DNA of 64,000 nt from Allomyces arbusculus (taxonomy: Eukaryota; Blastocladiomycota; Blastocladiomycetes; Blastocladiales; Blastocladiaceae), in contig JADHYV010000010.1 of the NCBI GenBank assembly GCA_027604705.1, forward strand, positions 248,001 to 312,000. Direction: 5' to 3'. Of this stretch, positions 41,341 through 50,253 are shown piece by piece (the stretch's first letter is position 1; each line of letters opens with the position of its first letter). The position numbers and the translations under genes are program-made. The notes below the pieces were generated by a model, which saw only the letters and a list, made by a program, of their open reading frames with translations, did not search any database and was not told the origin of the DNA.

Positions 41341-42460
41341 CGTGGTGGAGAGAGTCGGCCGGGTCGGGAGCAGTGTTGGTGGCGAAGAGAAATCGGCTTG
41401 GTGGAGCGCGTCGCGAATGGAAGTCGTTGGACTGGGCAGAACCAAGGGGGCAAAGGGAACGTGTTGGCGGCGCGCGGCTGGTTATATAGGCGCCCGTTGG
41501 TTGCCGTCGTCGCGGTCGGCAGCTCACGGAGAACTGTTGCGAGCATGTCGCGTGTGGATGGATGTCGCGTGTGGATGGATGTTGATACGCAAACACGAGC
41601 ACGCCAACGGTCATCTCACTCACCACGTCGTCATGAAAGCATGCACGCAACCCGCGCATCGTCGCGCAACCTCGGACATGAAGGCGACCTTCATCGCGTG
41701 CGCGGGCCGGTTGGCGAGGCGTGCGTGCGTCCCCACAAACAGAGACCCAGATTCGGGTTCACCACCCGCAACAATCGTGTCCGCCATTGCCAGCATGCGC
41801 GCAATCACGACGCTCAGAGATTGGACGACGATGGCGCACTCTCGTCGTCCTCATCGCACCATCGATGGCGCGACAATTCCTGGACGCTCCGTATTGATGG
41901 GATCATTGGCGCCCCACTTGGTGGCGTGCTTGTTACGCCGTGACTCCCGGGTCTGCGCACCCGACTCACAAACTGATAAAATCTTCATTTGTGCCGCGGC
42001 TGAAACCAGTAGGTGCGCGCGTTGTCGCTAAAGAAAAAGATACCATCAAGACCTCCACGATCGACCGGACCCGAGACTGTATGCCAATTTGCTGGAATCG
42101 CGGGCCTGGTGCTGTTAATTCAAACCAGTAGAAAATGCCTGCATTGTTCGGAAGAGCATTGTTCGCAAGAGACACTTTTGAGCGCCATTCGTAACGGGCA
42201 CCCGAGTACGACGGAAGGCCGGCAATACCTGAGCAACTTGCAGCATGGTAGGTATGCCGTCGCCTGTAACGGTTCGAACACACCTGAAGGAGCCGGTGAA
42301 AGTGCAACGATGCACGGTGGGATTGCTTTGTGACTGTCTCCTGCGCCAGACTGCAGCACGTGAGGGGCAATCAAATCATGATTCCGTCTCCCGCAGCTTG
42401 ATCGGGTTCAAGTCTTCGCTGTTCGGCCGTCTCCGCCATCCGCCATTACAGACGACCACT
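41341..42460. other. Divergent intergenic region, 1.1 kb
   Basis: Lies between the start codons of the unknown helical-protein gene and the SerRS gene. A minus-strand frame at 42370-41966 reads protein-like for some 50 residues (FYWFELTAPGPRFQQIGIQ) but has no recognised domain and no supported start. The SerRS frame is open from 42245, but the ATG at 42461 begins a good mitochondrial leader. Confidence 0.4.
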
Positions 42461-44059
42461 ATGATCCGCCAGCGCCTCCCAGCACTCGCAGCAAGACGCG
42501 CTGCGACTATTTCTCTGACCTGTGCTATTGCAAAACGCTCGAAGTCCACAACGAGCCATGAGTGGCAACAACCCGTGCGGGGGCATCCTGCCGCTGTTCC
42601 GATTCCGAACACGGCAACAGCGCTCCCATCACGCCCGTTTCTCGATTTCAAGCGCATCTCGGCCAATGCCGATGCTGTTCAACAAAACATTGCCGATCGC
42701 AACCTGCCGGACGTGAGCGCGCACAAGGTGGCCGATCTGTACAAGGCCTGGGGCAAAGCCAAGTTTGACCTGCAAAACGTGCGGCATCGGCAAAACGCGC
42801 TTGCCGCCGAGAACAAGGCCGTGCGCAAGCAGGCCGACGCTGCGGCGCGCATCGAGGCGCTGCGACAAGAGGGGGCCGCGCTCAAGCAATCGTCCAAAGC
42901 GCTCGCAGCGCAAGTCGCTGAGCTCGAGGCCGCGCTGTACACCGAGGCCGTGCATGTGCCCAACGACACGCACCCGAGCGTGCCCGTCGGTTCTGAGGAC
43001 TGTGCCGTTGAAATCGCCCGGCTCGGACCCAAACTCGACGACTTGCCGCTGCGCAAGCTGGACCCAGTTGCGACGCCGCGCGACCATGTTGCCCTCGCCA
43101 CGCACCTTGACCTGATCGACTTGCCCGCGGGCGCAAAAGTTGCCGGGTCGTCGTTCTACTTTCTCAAGCGCGCCGCGGCGCTGCTCGAACTAGCCTTGAC
43201 CCAGCTCGCCGTGCGCACGGCCGTTCAGCACGGGTTTGTGCCCGTGAGCCCGCCCGACATTGTGCGGCGCAGCGTCTCGGCCGCGTGCGGGTTCCAGCCG
43301 CGCGATCCGCGGCAGACGCAAAACTACACGGTCCTGCACCATCTTGTGGCGCCGACCGCGTCCAGCGAAGCCAACGGCCCACTGACCCCGGACCCGAACG
43401 ATCTCGTGCTTGCGGCCACGGCCGAAGTGCCGCTCGCTGGGATGTACGCCGGCGCCACGATCCCGCGCGCGGCGCTACCGCTCAAGATGGTCGCGTTCGG
43501 GCACGCGTTCCGTGCCGAGTCCGGTGCGCGTGGTGCCGACACGCGCGGATTGTACCGCGTGCACCAGTTTTCGAAAGTCGAGCTCTTTGCCCTGGCTGCC
43601 GACGCTGAGCAGGCAGATTCCATGTACGACGCCCTCGCGGCGGTGCAGCACGACATGATCACGCAGCTCGGGCTGGCCGTGCGTGTGCTGCGGATGCCGA
43701 CGCAGGAACTCGGCGCGTCGGCACGTCGCAAGCTCGACATGGAGGCATGGATGCCGGGGCGCGGTGGCTGGGGTGAAGTGTCGTCGATGTCGGATTGTGG
43801 CGACTATCAGGCGCGACGGCTCGGGATTCGTGTGACCAAGGCCGCGGGCGAGGGCGAGGACGCGCCAACGCCGTTTGCGCACACGCTGAATGGCACGGCG
43901 GCGGCGGTGCCGCGATTGATTGTGGCGATTCTCGAGCAGAACCAGCTGCCGGACGGGTCGGTGGTCGTGCCGGAGGTGCTGCGGCCGTGGGTCGGGACGG
44001 ATGTGATTCGGTGCCCGTTTAACGAGCCGGCCGCGCGGGCGGCTCGTGAATCGAGCTGA
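42461..44059 (+). CDS. Seryl-tRNA synthetase, mitochondrial
   Basis: A class II synthetase that charges tRNA-Ser. It is a single exon of 532 residues from ATG 42461. The leader MIRQRLPALAARRAATISL is Arg/Ala-rich without acidic residues, typical of mitochondrial import. The N-terminal tRNA-binding coiled coil follows (FLDFKRISANADAVQQNI through AAQVAELEAALYTEAVHVPN). Motif 2 is HAFRAESGARGADTRGLYRVHQF, with the catalytic Arg of FRAE. Motif 3 is NGTAAAVPRLIVAILEQNQL, preceded by EVSSMSDCGDYQARRLGIR. Class II residues LAATAEVPLAGMYAG recognise serine. The bacterial-type length and leader favour the mitochondrial enzyme over the cytosolic one. Confidence 0.9.
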   Translation: MIRQRLPALAARRAATISLTCAIAKRSKSTTSHEWQQPVRGHPAAVPIPNTATALPSRPFLDFKRISANADAVQQNIADRNLPDVSAHKVADLYKAWGKAKFDLQNVRHRQNALAAENKAVRKQADAAARIEALRQEGAALKQSSKALAAQVAELEAALYTEAVHVPNDTHPSVPVGSEDCAVEIARLGPKLDDLPLRKLDPVATPRDHVALATHLDLIDLPAGAKVAGSSFYFLKRAAALLELALTQLAVRTAVQHGFVPVSPPDIVRRSVSAACGFQPRDPRQTQNYTVLHHLVAPTASSEANGPLTPDPNDLVLAATAEVPLAGMYAGATIPRAALPLKMVAFGHAFRAESGARGADTRGLYRVHQFSKVELFALAADAEQADSMYDALAAVQHDMITQLGLAVRVLRMPTQELGASARRKLDMEAWMPGRGGWGEVSSMSDCGDYQARRLGIRVTKAAGEGEDAPTPFAHTLNGTAAAVPRLIVAILEQNQLPDGSVVVPEVLRPWVGTDVIRCPFNEPAARAARESS

Positions 44060-44656
44060 AGAGGACGAAGTGCGGCCATCGACCAGCAATGAAAGATCAA
44101 GTTTTGTTCCATGCAATGATCAATTTCATCAACTCCACCATCTTTCTTTGCCCCTTTGTGACTCGCAACCCAGACCGATGCTATCCACCCATTTTCTCTG
44201 AAAGAGCGCAGGGGGCGAGTTGCCAAGTGACGCGCGGTTAATGGGCACGGATGCACGGTCCACAACGGTCAAGGTGACAGTTTGGGCCTCGACCACACGA
44301 TGCCTGGTGTGAGAGCGAACGGCGCAGATCGAGGACGATTGGGGACGGTTGGGCTGGTGGAGCGTCGAAGGACATCGTAAATTTGTGCGAGTTGCCAACT
44401 ACTGGGGAGATTAACAGGAAGAAGTGTGGTGTGGGCAGTGAAAACTCCGACGCGGTCACGTCGTTGCTTGGCGCGAGAGGCAAGTTGGCAACCATCGCCA
44501 ACGCGAAGTCGACGACGCGCGGACAGGGCGCCGCAACGAGCAAACGCAACAAGACAGTCCACGTACGCCCCAACCTGCGCCTCCCCGCTCTCCCGGCCTT
44601 CAAATTCGCGCCGGCCCCGCTTCTCCGGAGCCGCACCCGACTGCCGCGACTGCACC
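44060..44656. other. Intergenic region upstream of the acidic disordered protein
   Basis: About 600 bp between tandem plus-strand genes. The downstream frame is open from 44426, but the sequence before ATG 44657 is Arg-rich and looks untranslated. No other gene was seen. Confidence 0.4.
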
Positions 44657-46084
44657 ATGCCCAATTCGCCCCACTTCGACGAGCCTGACCGCACCCCGAC
44701 CACGTCGCGCCGCCGCCGTCCGTCGCCTGTTTCCCTGCCCGCTCCCGCCACCGAATCTACGCATTCCGCCGGCGACACAACACCTTCGTGGTCCTCGACG
44801 TGGTCGGACGTGGATACGGACGGCCTCGACGCGATGTCCGGGTCCACGAGTCCATCGCTCGGCGTGCTTTCGTCGGCGGGCTTCACGTCGCCTGCTCTGA
44901 GCGGCCTCGAGAACGATTCTCGCGCGACGAGCCCGATTATTGGTGGACCGCCGTCGCCACTGTGGATGGCCACGCACATGGATCCGACGGTGCCTATTGA
45001 CCAAGTTGACGAGGGCGCTGGGTACGAAAGTGATGGCGACGCGTTTGCGCGCATGCACGCGTCGTGGTCTCGCGACGCGGGATTGCGCGCGCTGAAGCCA
45101 GCGCCGACCGAGGCGGCAGCATCGCAGATCACGCCCAAGGAGACGAGTCCCTCGGCTGACGCGAATCACGACAACGAATTGATCAAGGACTGTACCTCGA
45201 CGGCGACGTCAAGCACGAACGAGAATGGGATCCTGCCCATGGTCGTGGCTGCTGGCCTTGCGACGCTCGCCGCTGCCGACGCGACGGGTGCTGCCCACTC
45301 GGTCGCCAACAGTCTGCCGCACGGCGTCGAGCACGAGCACCAATTCAGTGCGCCCGACTCGCCGTCGACCACGTCCTTGGTGCTCGCGTGGGGCGTCTCC
45401 AAGGTGGCCTCCATGGTCGCACGCGTCCTCGCCATCGACGACCCGATGCTCGCTCCCGAACTCGTTCCCGCCAACGAGAAACTCGCCGACGTTGTCTCGT
45501 CGACGCGTGCCGCCGCCGCGCACGCGGCAGCTGTTTCGGCGGCGCGCCCGTCGACCCATAATACGCGCAAGACCGTGACCAACAATGCCGACGACGACGC
45601 GACCCCAATCCCGCTCGAACTGCCCACGACGCTCCCGCGCAGCGCGTCGCATGCGTCGCTGCTCGCTTTTGCGGCCAAGTACGCTGATCTTGACGACCCG
45701 CCGGCGCCCATGGAACCGCCCACCTCGATCCGTCGTCGGCCGCGGTACACGGTACCGCGTAGTGACCGTCGCCCGCACGCACCTTCACGTGAGGAGGCGG
45801 GCGGCGACGATACGGGTGGCGGCATGCTCGTGTCGACACTCGCGGCGCTGTGGCGGTCGGTCGTGCCCGCCGTGCCTGCGGCTGTCGAGGCGACTTCGGC
45901 GAACGGTGGAGAGCGTCGCAACGATGATGAAGAGGACGAGGAGGAGATAGTGGACGATGCGGCGCCGCCTCTGTTCGCGCGCAGTCACCATATGGACGGG
46001 CTCGACACGCTCGGAGCGCGGCTCGGGTTTGGGATCAGCGTGCCAGACTTGAGCGCCGCATTCCCCAAGCTCACCGTGTTTTAA
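44657..46084 (+). CDS. Disordered Ser/Ala-rich protein with acidic C-terminus, function unknown
   Basis: A single exon of 475 residues from ATG 44657 (MPNSPHFDEPDRTP). Protein-like islands are GYESDGDAFARMHASWSRDA, an Ala-rich helical or membrane-like stretch LPMVVAAGLATLAAADATGA, a helix SLVLAWGVSKVASMVARVLA, SLLAFAAKYADLDDPP, a hydrophobic TLAALWRSVVPAVPA, an acidic run DDEEDEEEIVDDA and a C-terminus with LDTLGARLGFGISVPDLS. The Ala-rich segments might associate with membranes, but that is weak. No catalytic domain or known family was recognised. Confidence 0.6.
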   Translation: MPNSPHFDEPDRTPTTSRRRRPSPVSLPAPATESTHSAGDTTPSWSSTWSDVDTDGLDAMSGSTSPSLGVLSSAGFTSPALSGLENDSRATSPIIGGPPSPLWMATHMDPTVPIDQVDEGAGYESDGDAFARMHASWSRDAGLRALKPAPTEAAASQITPKETSPSADANHDNELIKDCTSTATSSTNENGILPMVVAAGLATLAAADATGAAHSVANSLPHGVEHEHQFSAPDSPSTTSLVLAWGVSKVASMVARVLAIDDPMLAPELVPANEKLADVVSSTRAAAAHAAAVSAARPSTHNTRKTVTNNADDDATPIPLELPTTLPRSASHASLLAFAAKYADLDDPPAPMEPPTSIRRRPRYTVPRSDRRPHAPSREEAGGDDTGGGMLVSTLAALWRSVVPAVPAAVEATSANGGERRNDDEEDEEEIVDDAAPPLFARSHHMDGLDTLGARLGFGISVPDLSAAFPKLTVF

Positions 46085-46452
46085 AAGGTCTTGGTCGCGG
46101 CCGTGGGCCAGGCAACGCGCTGAAGGGTCCAAGGTGAATTTGTACATATTTGTACTGATACACGGATACACACACTTGATTTCGCCCTGTTGCGAACCGT
46201 CTCAAACTTGCAGACTGCTGTACTCCCGAAGCACATTGCCCTCGCCGGCAACTTGTGGATAGGTACAACGAATTGATAGGACTTTCCAGACGCGATTTCG
46301 TTTCCGGAGGAAACACTGCAGGCCGGTAATTAAATCCAAACAGATGAAAATCAGCAATACATGGCATCTAGAACGCACTCACACATCTGGCCATGACCCC
46401 TGCCAGCCCCCCCCCCCACCCAGATTGCACCTTCAAAGCAGTTCTTCGCCTC
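46085..46452. other. Intergenic region
   Basis: About 370 bp, AT-richer than its neighbours, with a C-rich run at 46410-46422. It follows the acidic protein and precedes the decayed family copy. No gene is supported. Confidence 0.4.
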
Positions 46453-48040
46453 AACCAATCTGTCCACTTTACCCGACACGGTCGTGTCCATGTCGCTCAC
46501 ATGCCTTGACGCTTTCCACAGCACGGCTCCAGTGCACTTGTTTCCAGTTTGCCCAATTCCCGGCACCCGCCCAAGAGGATGACCGATTCCTCTACGCCGT
46601 TGCGCTTGCCGACTGGCCATTTGTGAAGAGTGTACTCGACAAGCTGACGTATTGGCCATGCCGTTGCGTCCTCTCCAACAACATCTTTCTCATGGCTGCA
46701 GACCACTGTGATGCTGCGACTCTCAGTTGGCTCCTCCCATTGCGACCGATGAACTCTGAACCGTGTTACCAGCTCTACGGCGTGCTTGAGGCTCGGTGCA
46801 CGTTTTCCACACTGTTGAAGCGCTCTGCAATGGCGAAATCAGGACCGGAGCGGGATGCTTCAGTCCGAGTCATTGTTGAGCGTGTTCATGCAAAGACCGC
46901 TAACTGGGAAATGGCGCTCAGCGTTGGTTCTCTGACCATGCTGCGCGATACGCTGGCTGAAGCCTTTGGTAATCCGGCATCGCCTGCTTGCATGACTGTG
47001 ATACTGTCCCGCTGCTCAACCTCGTCATCATTGATTCAGTGTTCCAATATGTGGCTGCTCTGAGCGACTTTCTCCACTTGTCGGACGTGTGGACCTCTGA
47101 ACTAGCTGAAGAGATCAAGGTAATGCTGCCAGATATTTTGGGCCGACTTGCCCAAATGTCCCTTGTTGATGCGCTGGCTGCTTGGTTCACTGTTGACAAC
47201 GAAACGCTGATGCCCGTGATTCGTTCGGCCGTTGAAAACCTCGACTGGTTGAGCCTCGTTTGTCATCCAACGACGCTGCCACCACCAAGCCCACAAATTT
47301 GGACACTCTTGCTCGACTATGTTGACCGCTTCCACCACGACCGTTATTGTTGTCTCAACACTCCGCTGTCTCGATTCCATCCGCCGTGGCCATGTCGAGG
47401 ACGTGGATGTGGGTGTGTGTGATGGAGCGACGCGCACCGCAATGGCTTGGGCAAGTGATCAGATGGTCGAGCATGGGCTTGCGCTTCAAGTGGTACGCGC
47501 ACCTACATTGGTTTCTCACATTGGCCTGCGCCGTGGGTGGACATGGGCCGGGTGTATGTCGGCTCATGAACGTGTAAACCATCCCGCTGGAAGAGGCAAG
47601 TAAGTGGAAGCGGGCCATGAGCTTCACGCTCCGCATTGGCAACACCGACCTGATCACGTTCATTTTTGACCAGCGCGATCCGTCGTTTCTCGCTCAAGCT
47701 GGCGACGGCGAGGGCGTTGCTCTGAGCATTCTTCGACGCATCGAATCCGCTCCTGCGCTTCACTCACTGGTTTCTTGAGCACGTGCCGGATCTTGGGCTT
47801 TCTGCCTTGCCGGACCCTGAAAATGTGGCTCTCACGTTATTTTTCGTGCATATACGTGAGCTCGTGGCCGGCGAAGAGGATGTGACGCGCTTGGTCCTCC
47901 GACAATTTCTTACTGCGCCTGATCCGTGGTCATGCTCTCTCTCGCCTGGCCGAGGTGCTGTTACGCGACCCGCGCGTCGCAACCTTGGATGCGGCGGCCA
48001 TTTCGAGCGGGATCTCACGCATTGGCTGGGAGCACGAGGT
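46453..48040 (+). pseudogene. Decayed F-box/ankyrin-like family gene, copy 2
   Basis: The order of coding-like segments is as in copy 1 at 6.9-8.1 kb. It starts with an F-box-like NLSTLPDTVVSMSLTCLDAF, then PAPAQEDDRFLYAVALADWP, SVLDKLTYWPCRCVL, FLMAADHCDAATLSWLLPL and an open stretch to 47060. Frame changes lead to FQYVAALSDFLHLSDVW, MSLVDALAAWFTVDN and AVENLDWLSLVCHP (46988-47422), then FTLRIGNTDLITFIFDQRD near 47640 and VPDLGLSALPDPENVALTLF near 47785. The successive frame shifts lack clear introns, so a pseudogene is the simplest reading. Helix spacing resembles ankyrin-type repeats of a large, rapidly turning-over family. A functional gene with unusual introns cannot be excluded without transcripts. 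Confidence 0.55.
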
Positions 48041-48344
48041 GGGTAAGACGGTTGTCAATGTGGCGGCATAGTTGCATTTTTTGGCAGTCATTCCATCCTC
48101 CTAAATGTGTCTTGCGTCATTGTCTGTCATTGTCCAAGTTGCTTCTCCACTCTATTGGTCCCTTCGCAGATCTTATCAGAACGTGCCTCCCTTCTCTCGG
48201 CCACACTCACAACTAGGGTGGCAGCATGCTGCCCACGACCCAGAAATCCATTGCATTTCGATCCCAATGTACACGCCCAATGATGATGGCTCGCTCGTTC
48301 GCTTGCCACGACCTTCCCAACCTCAATCCCCACACTTCCCGCCC
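48041..48344. other. Intergenic region downstream of the Nur1 gene
   Basis: About 300 bp between the decayed family copy and the 3' end of the Nur1-like gene. No gene was seen. Confidence 0.35.
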
Positions 48345-49885
48345 TTACTTTCGCCCACGCGCATTTTGGAACGGGTTCACCGGCCGATGCCGCAGCGCCG
48401 GCGGCGGCGACGAGCCCCCGCCCATCCCCACGATCGCCGCGGGCGGCGGGCGGGGCGTTGCGTCCTTGACGACCCCCCGGTCGGTCCACGCAGACGTGTG
48501 CAGCACCGCCGTATCGGCAATAAACGTCTCGTCGGCGCTAGGCAACAGCTCGTCCTCTTCAATCTCCTCCCCTTCCTCGTCGACGGTCGCCGGGAAATCG
48601 GTCTGCACGTCGGTCTCGCACTCGGCATTCGTACGCGCGACAAACAGGCGCGGGTTGATGAGCCGCACGTGGTATTCGCGGTACATGTGCGTGAAGATGA
48701 GCTGCTTGTCGTGCAACAGGTCCGTGTACTGCTTGGTCACGAAGAAGAGCTGGTGGAGGATTGTGAATCGAGTGAGGTCGCGGTTCGAGAAATGTGACGA
48801 GAGGATAGGGGAGGAGGTGCGTACCATGCCCGAGACCGCAGCGAGAAGCGGGACGAACATGAGCGACATGTCGACGAAATGGAGGATCATGAGCTGGACG
48901 GGCGAGAACGCACTACACGGGATCAGATGGAGCAACTGTGAGTCTTAGCAATACAGTCGCGGCACTCCTGCCAAGGTGGAGAACATGCACAACGAACCAG
49001 AAAATGATTTGGTGGAACTTGGAGATTTCCCACGCGTTCAGCTCCCAGACCATGCGACTTGACTCGTTGGCCTTGATCTTGAGCCAAAACTGGCCCACGA
49101 CGCGCCATCTGCACAAATCAAGCTGCGTCAGTTCTGTTGGTCCAAGCAGTCTGATGTCACGGCGATCGAAAAGGCGCACGTACAGGACGTTTCCCGGGAA
49201 GCTGAGCGCCCACGATGGCGTCTGTGCATCAATCGGCACCTTGCGAATGTTCCACGACTTGGGCAAGTTCTACACGGATATTCGACATAAACCGCATCAG
49301 ATCAGAATCCACATGCCATTGCCACGAAAGGTCGATCCACATACGTCCGGATCCACTTCGAGCAGCTGGTACCGGCGCCCGCGCATAAAAAACGAGAGCG
49401 CGTTCGTAATTGACACGATCCACAATACCGTTTGGATTGGCGCCGTCCACTGATCGAGCCCGACATAGCGCACGGCCCATTGCGACCAGTCCTCCTGGAC
49501 CCCCGCGAGCGCGGCAGCTGCACTCCCAGTGCCCGGCAAAGACAGTCGCGCGAACCGCGGGTCCATGACGGCCGGCGGCGTTCCGCCCTCGGCGGCATAG
49601 TCGACGAGCCGTGTAAACAGGTAAATGCCGTTGAGCGCGAGCCCAAGCAAGTAGCTCACCTTGGAGTGCAGCCATTGCCAGTCCATCAACTCGTACTCTT
49701 CCTAGATCGATACGGGTGCGTGAGCGATCGAACTTGCAGATGCGTGAAGGATGCGTGGAATGGGACGCGTGTACCATCCATTTCAGGTACAGGTCGCCCG
49801 GATAGGTCGTCGCCTTGTGCCAAAGCGACTTGCGGCGCACGTTACTGCGGCCTGACGCCGACAGGCGGGACGCGCGGCCAGACAT
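48345..49885 (-). CDS. Nur1-like nuclear rim protein (inner nuclear membrane)
   Basis: Fungal Nur1 is a multi-span protein of the nuclear envelope that, with a LEM-domain partner, tethers rDNA or silent chromatin to the nuclear rim. The start is ATG 49885 (MSGRASRLSASG). Exon 1 ends near 49780 at GDLYLKWM. Exon 2 has DWQWLHSKVSYLLGLALNGI and TVLWIVSITNALSFFMRGRR, then YQLLEVDPDV, matching the Nur1 spans and the following RRHYRLFE-type sequence. Exon 3 carries RMVWELNAWEISKFHQIIFW, the family's WELAVWDP-like region. The last exon has further hydrophobic segments (LMILHFVDMSLMFVPLLAAV). Then DKQLIFTHMYREYHVRLINPR and NAECETDVQTDF match Nur1's EVLHEYDxKxVHPR...DVGTQT. The tail is acidic and ends RGRK. 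Introns near 49270, 48945 and 48830-48770 are inferred. Confidence 0.75.
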
Positions 49886-50253
49886 AGTGGAGAGGGTTGA
49901 CAAAAGATACGGAAAACGGGCAACGAGAGCACGGAGGTCGGTATTTCGGTATTTGACTGGAGAGAGCGGCGTTGACGGGGTGGTCGCGTCGGGTGTGTGC
50001 AGGACGTGGTCGAGCTGCTTGCTTTCGGGACGACAGGAGAGCCAGAAGTAAGCCTGCTTCGGTTGCACGAGCTTGCTGGCAGAGGGTCAACGGTGATCGT
50101 GCATGGGATGGCGCGTCGACAGCAGGACGGTAATTGTCGTCGTCGTCGGCGCTGCTCTTGGCAATCGCTGGTCGGCGCTGGTCGGTTCGGTCGAGTTGGT
50201 GGGTCGTGATCACGATCGCGTTGCTTTGATCAAACCCGATCAACTCGTCGTTC
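49886..50253. promoter_or_regulatory. Shared divergent promoter region of Nur1-like and ligase genes
   Basis: About 370 bp between the two start codons. No gene lies in it. It is presumed to hold both promoters; no specific motif was recognised. Confidence 0.4.

Noticed and set aside
39004-44059. Closeness of tRNA-Ser(AGA) and a seryl-tRNA synthetase gene
   Set aside because: The synthetase has a mitochondrial leader and would not act on this nuclear tRNA; several kilobases and an unrelated gene separate them, so it is most likely coincidence.
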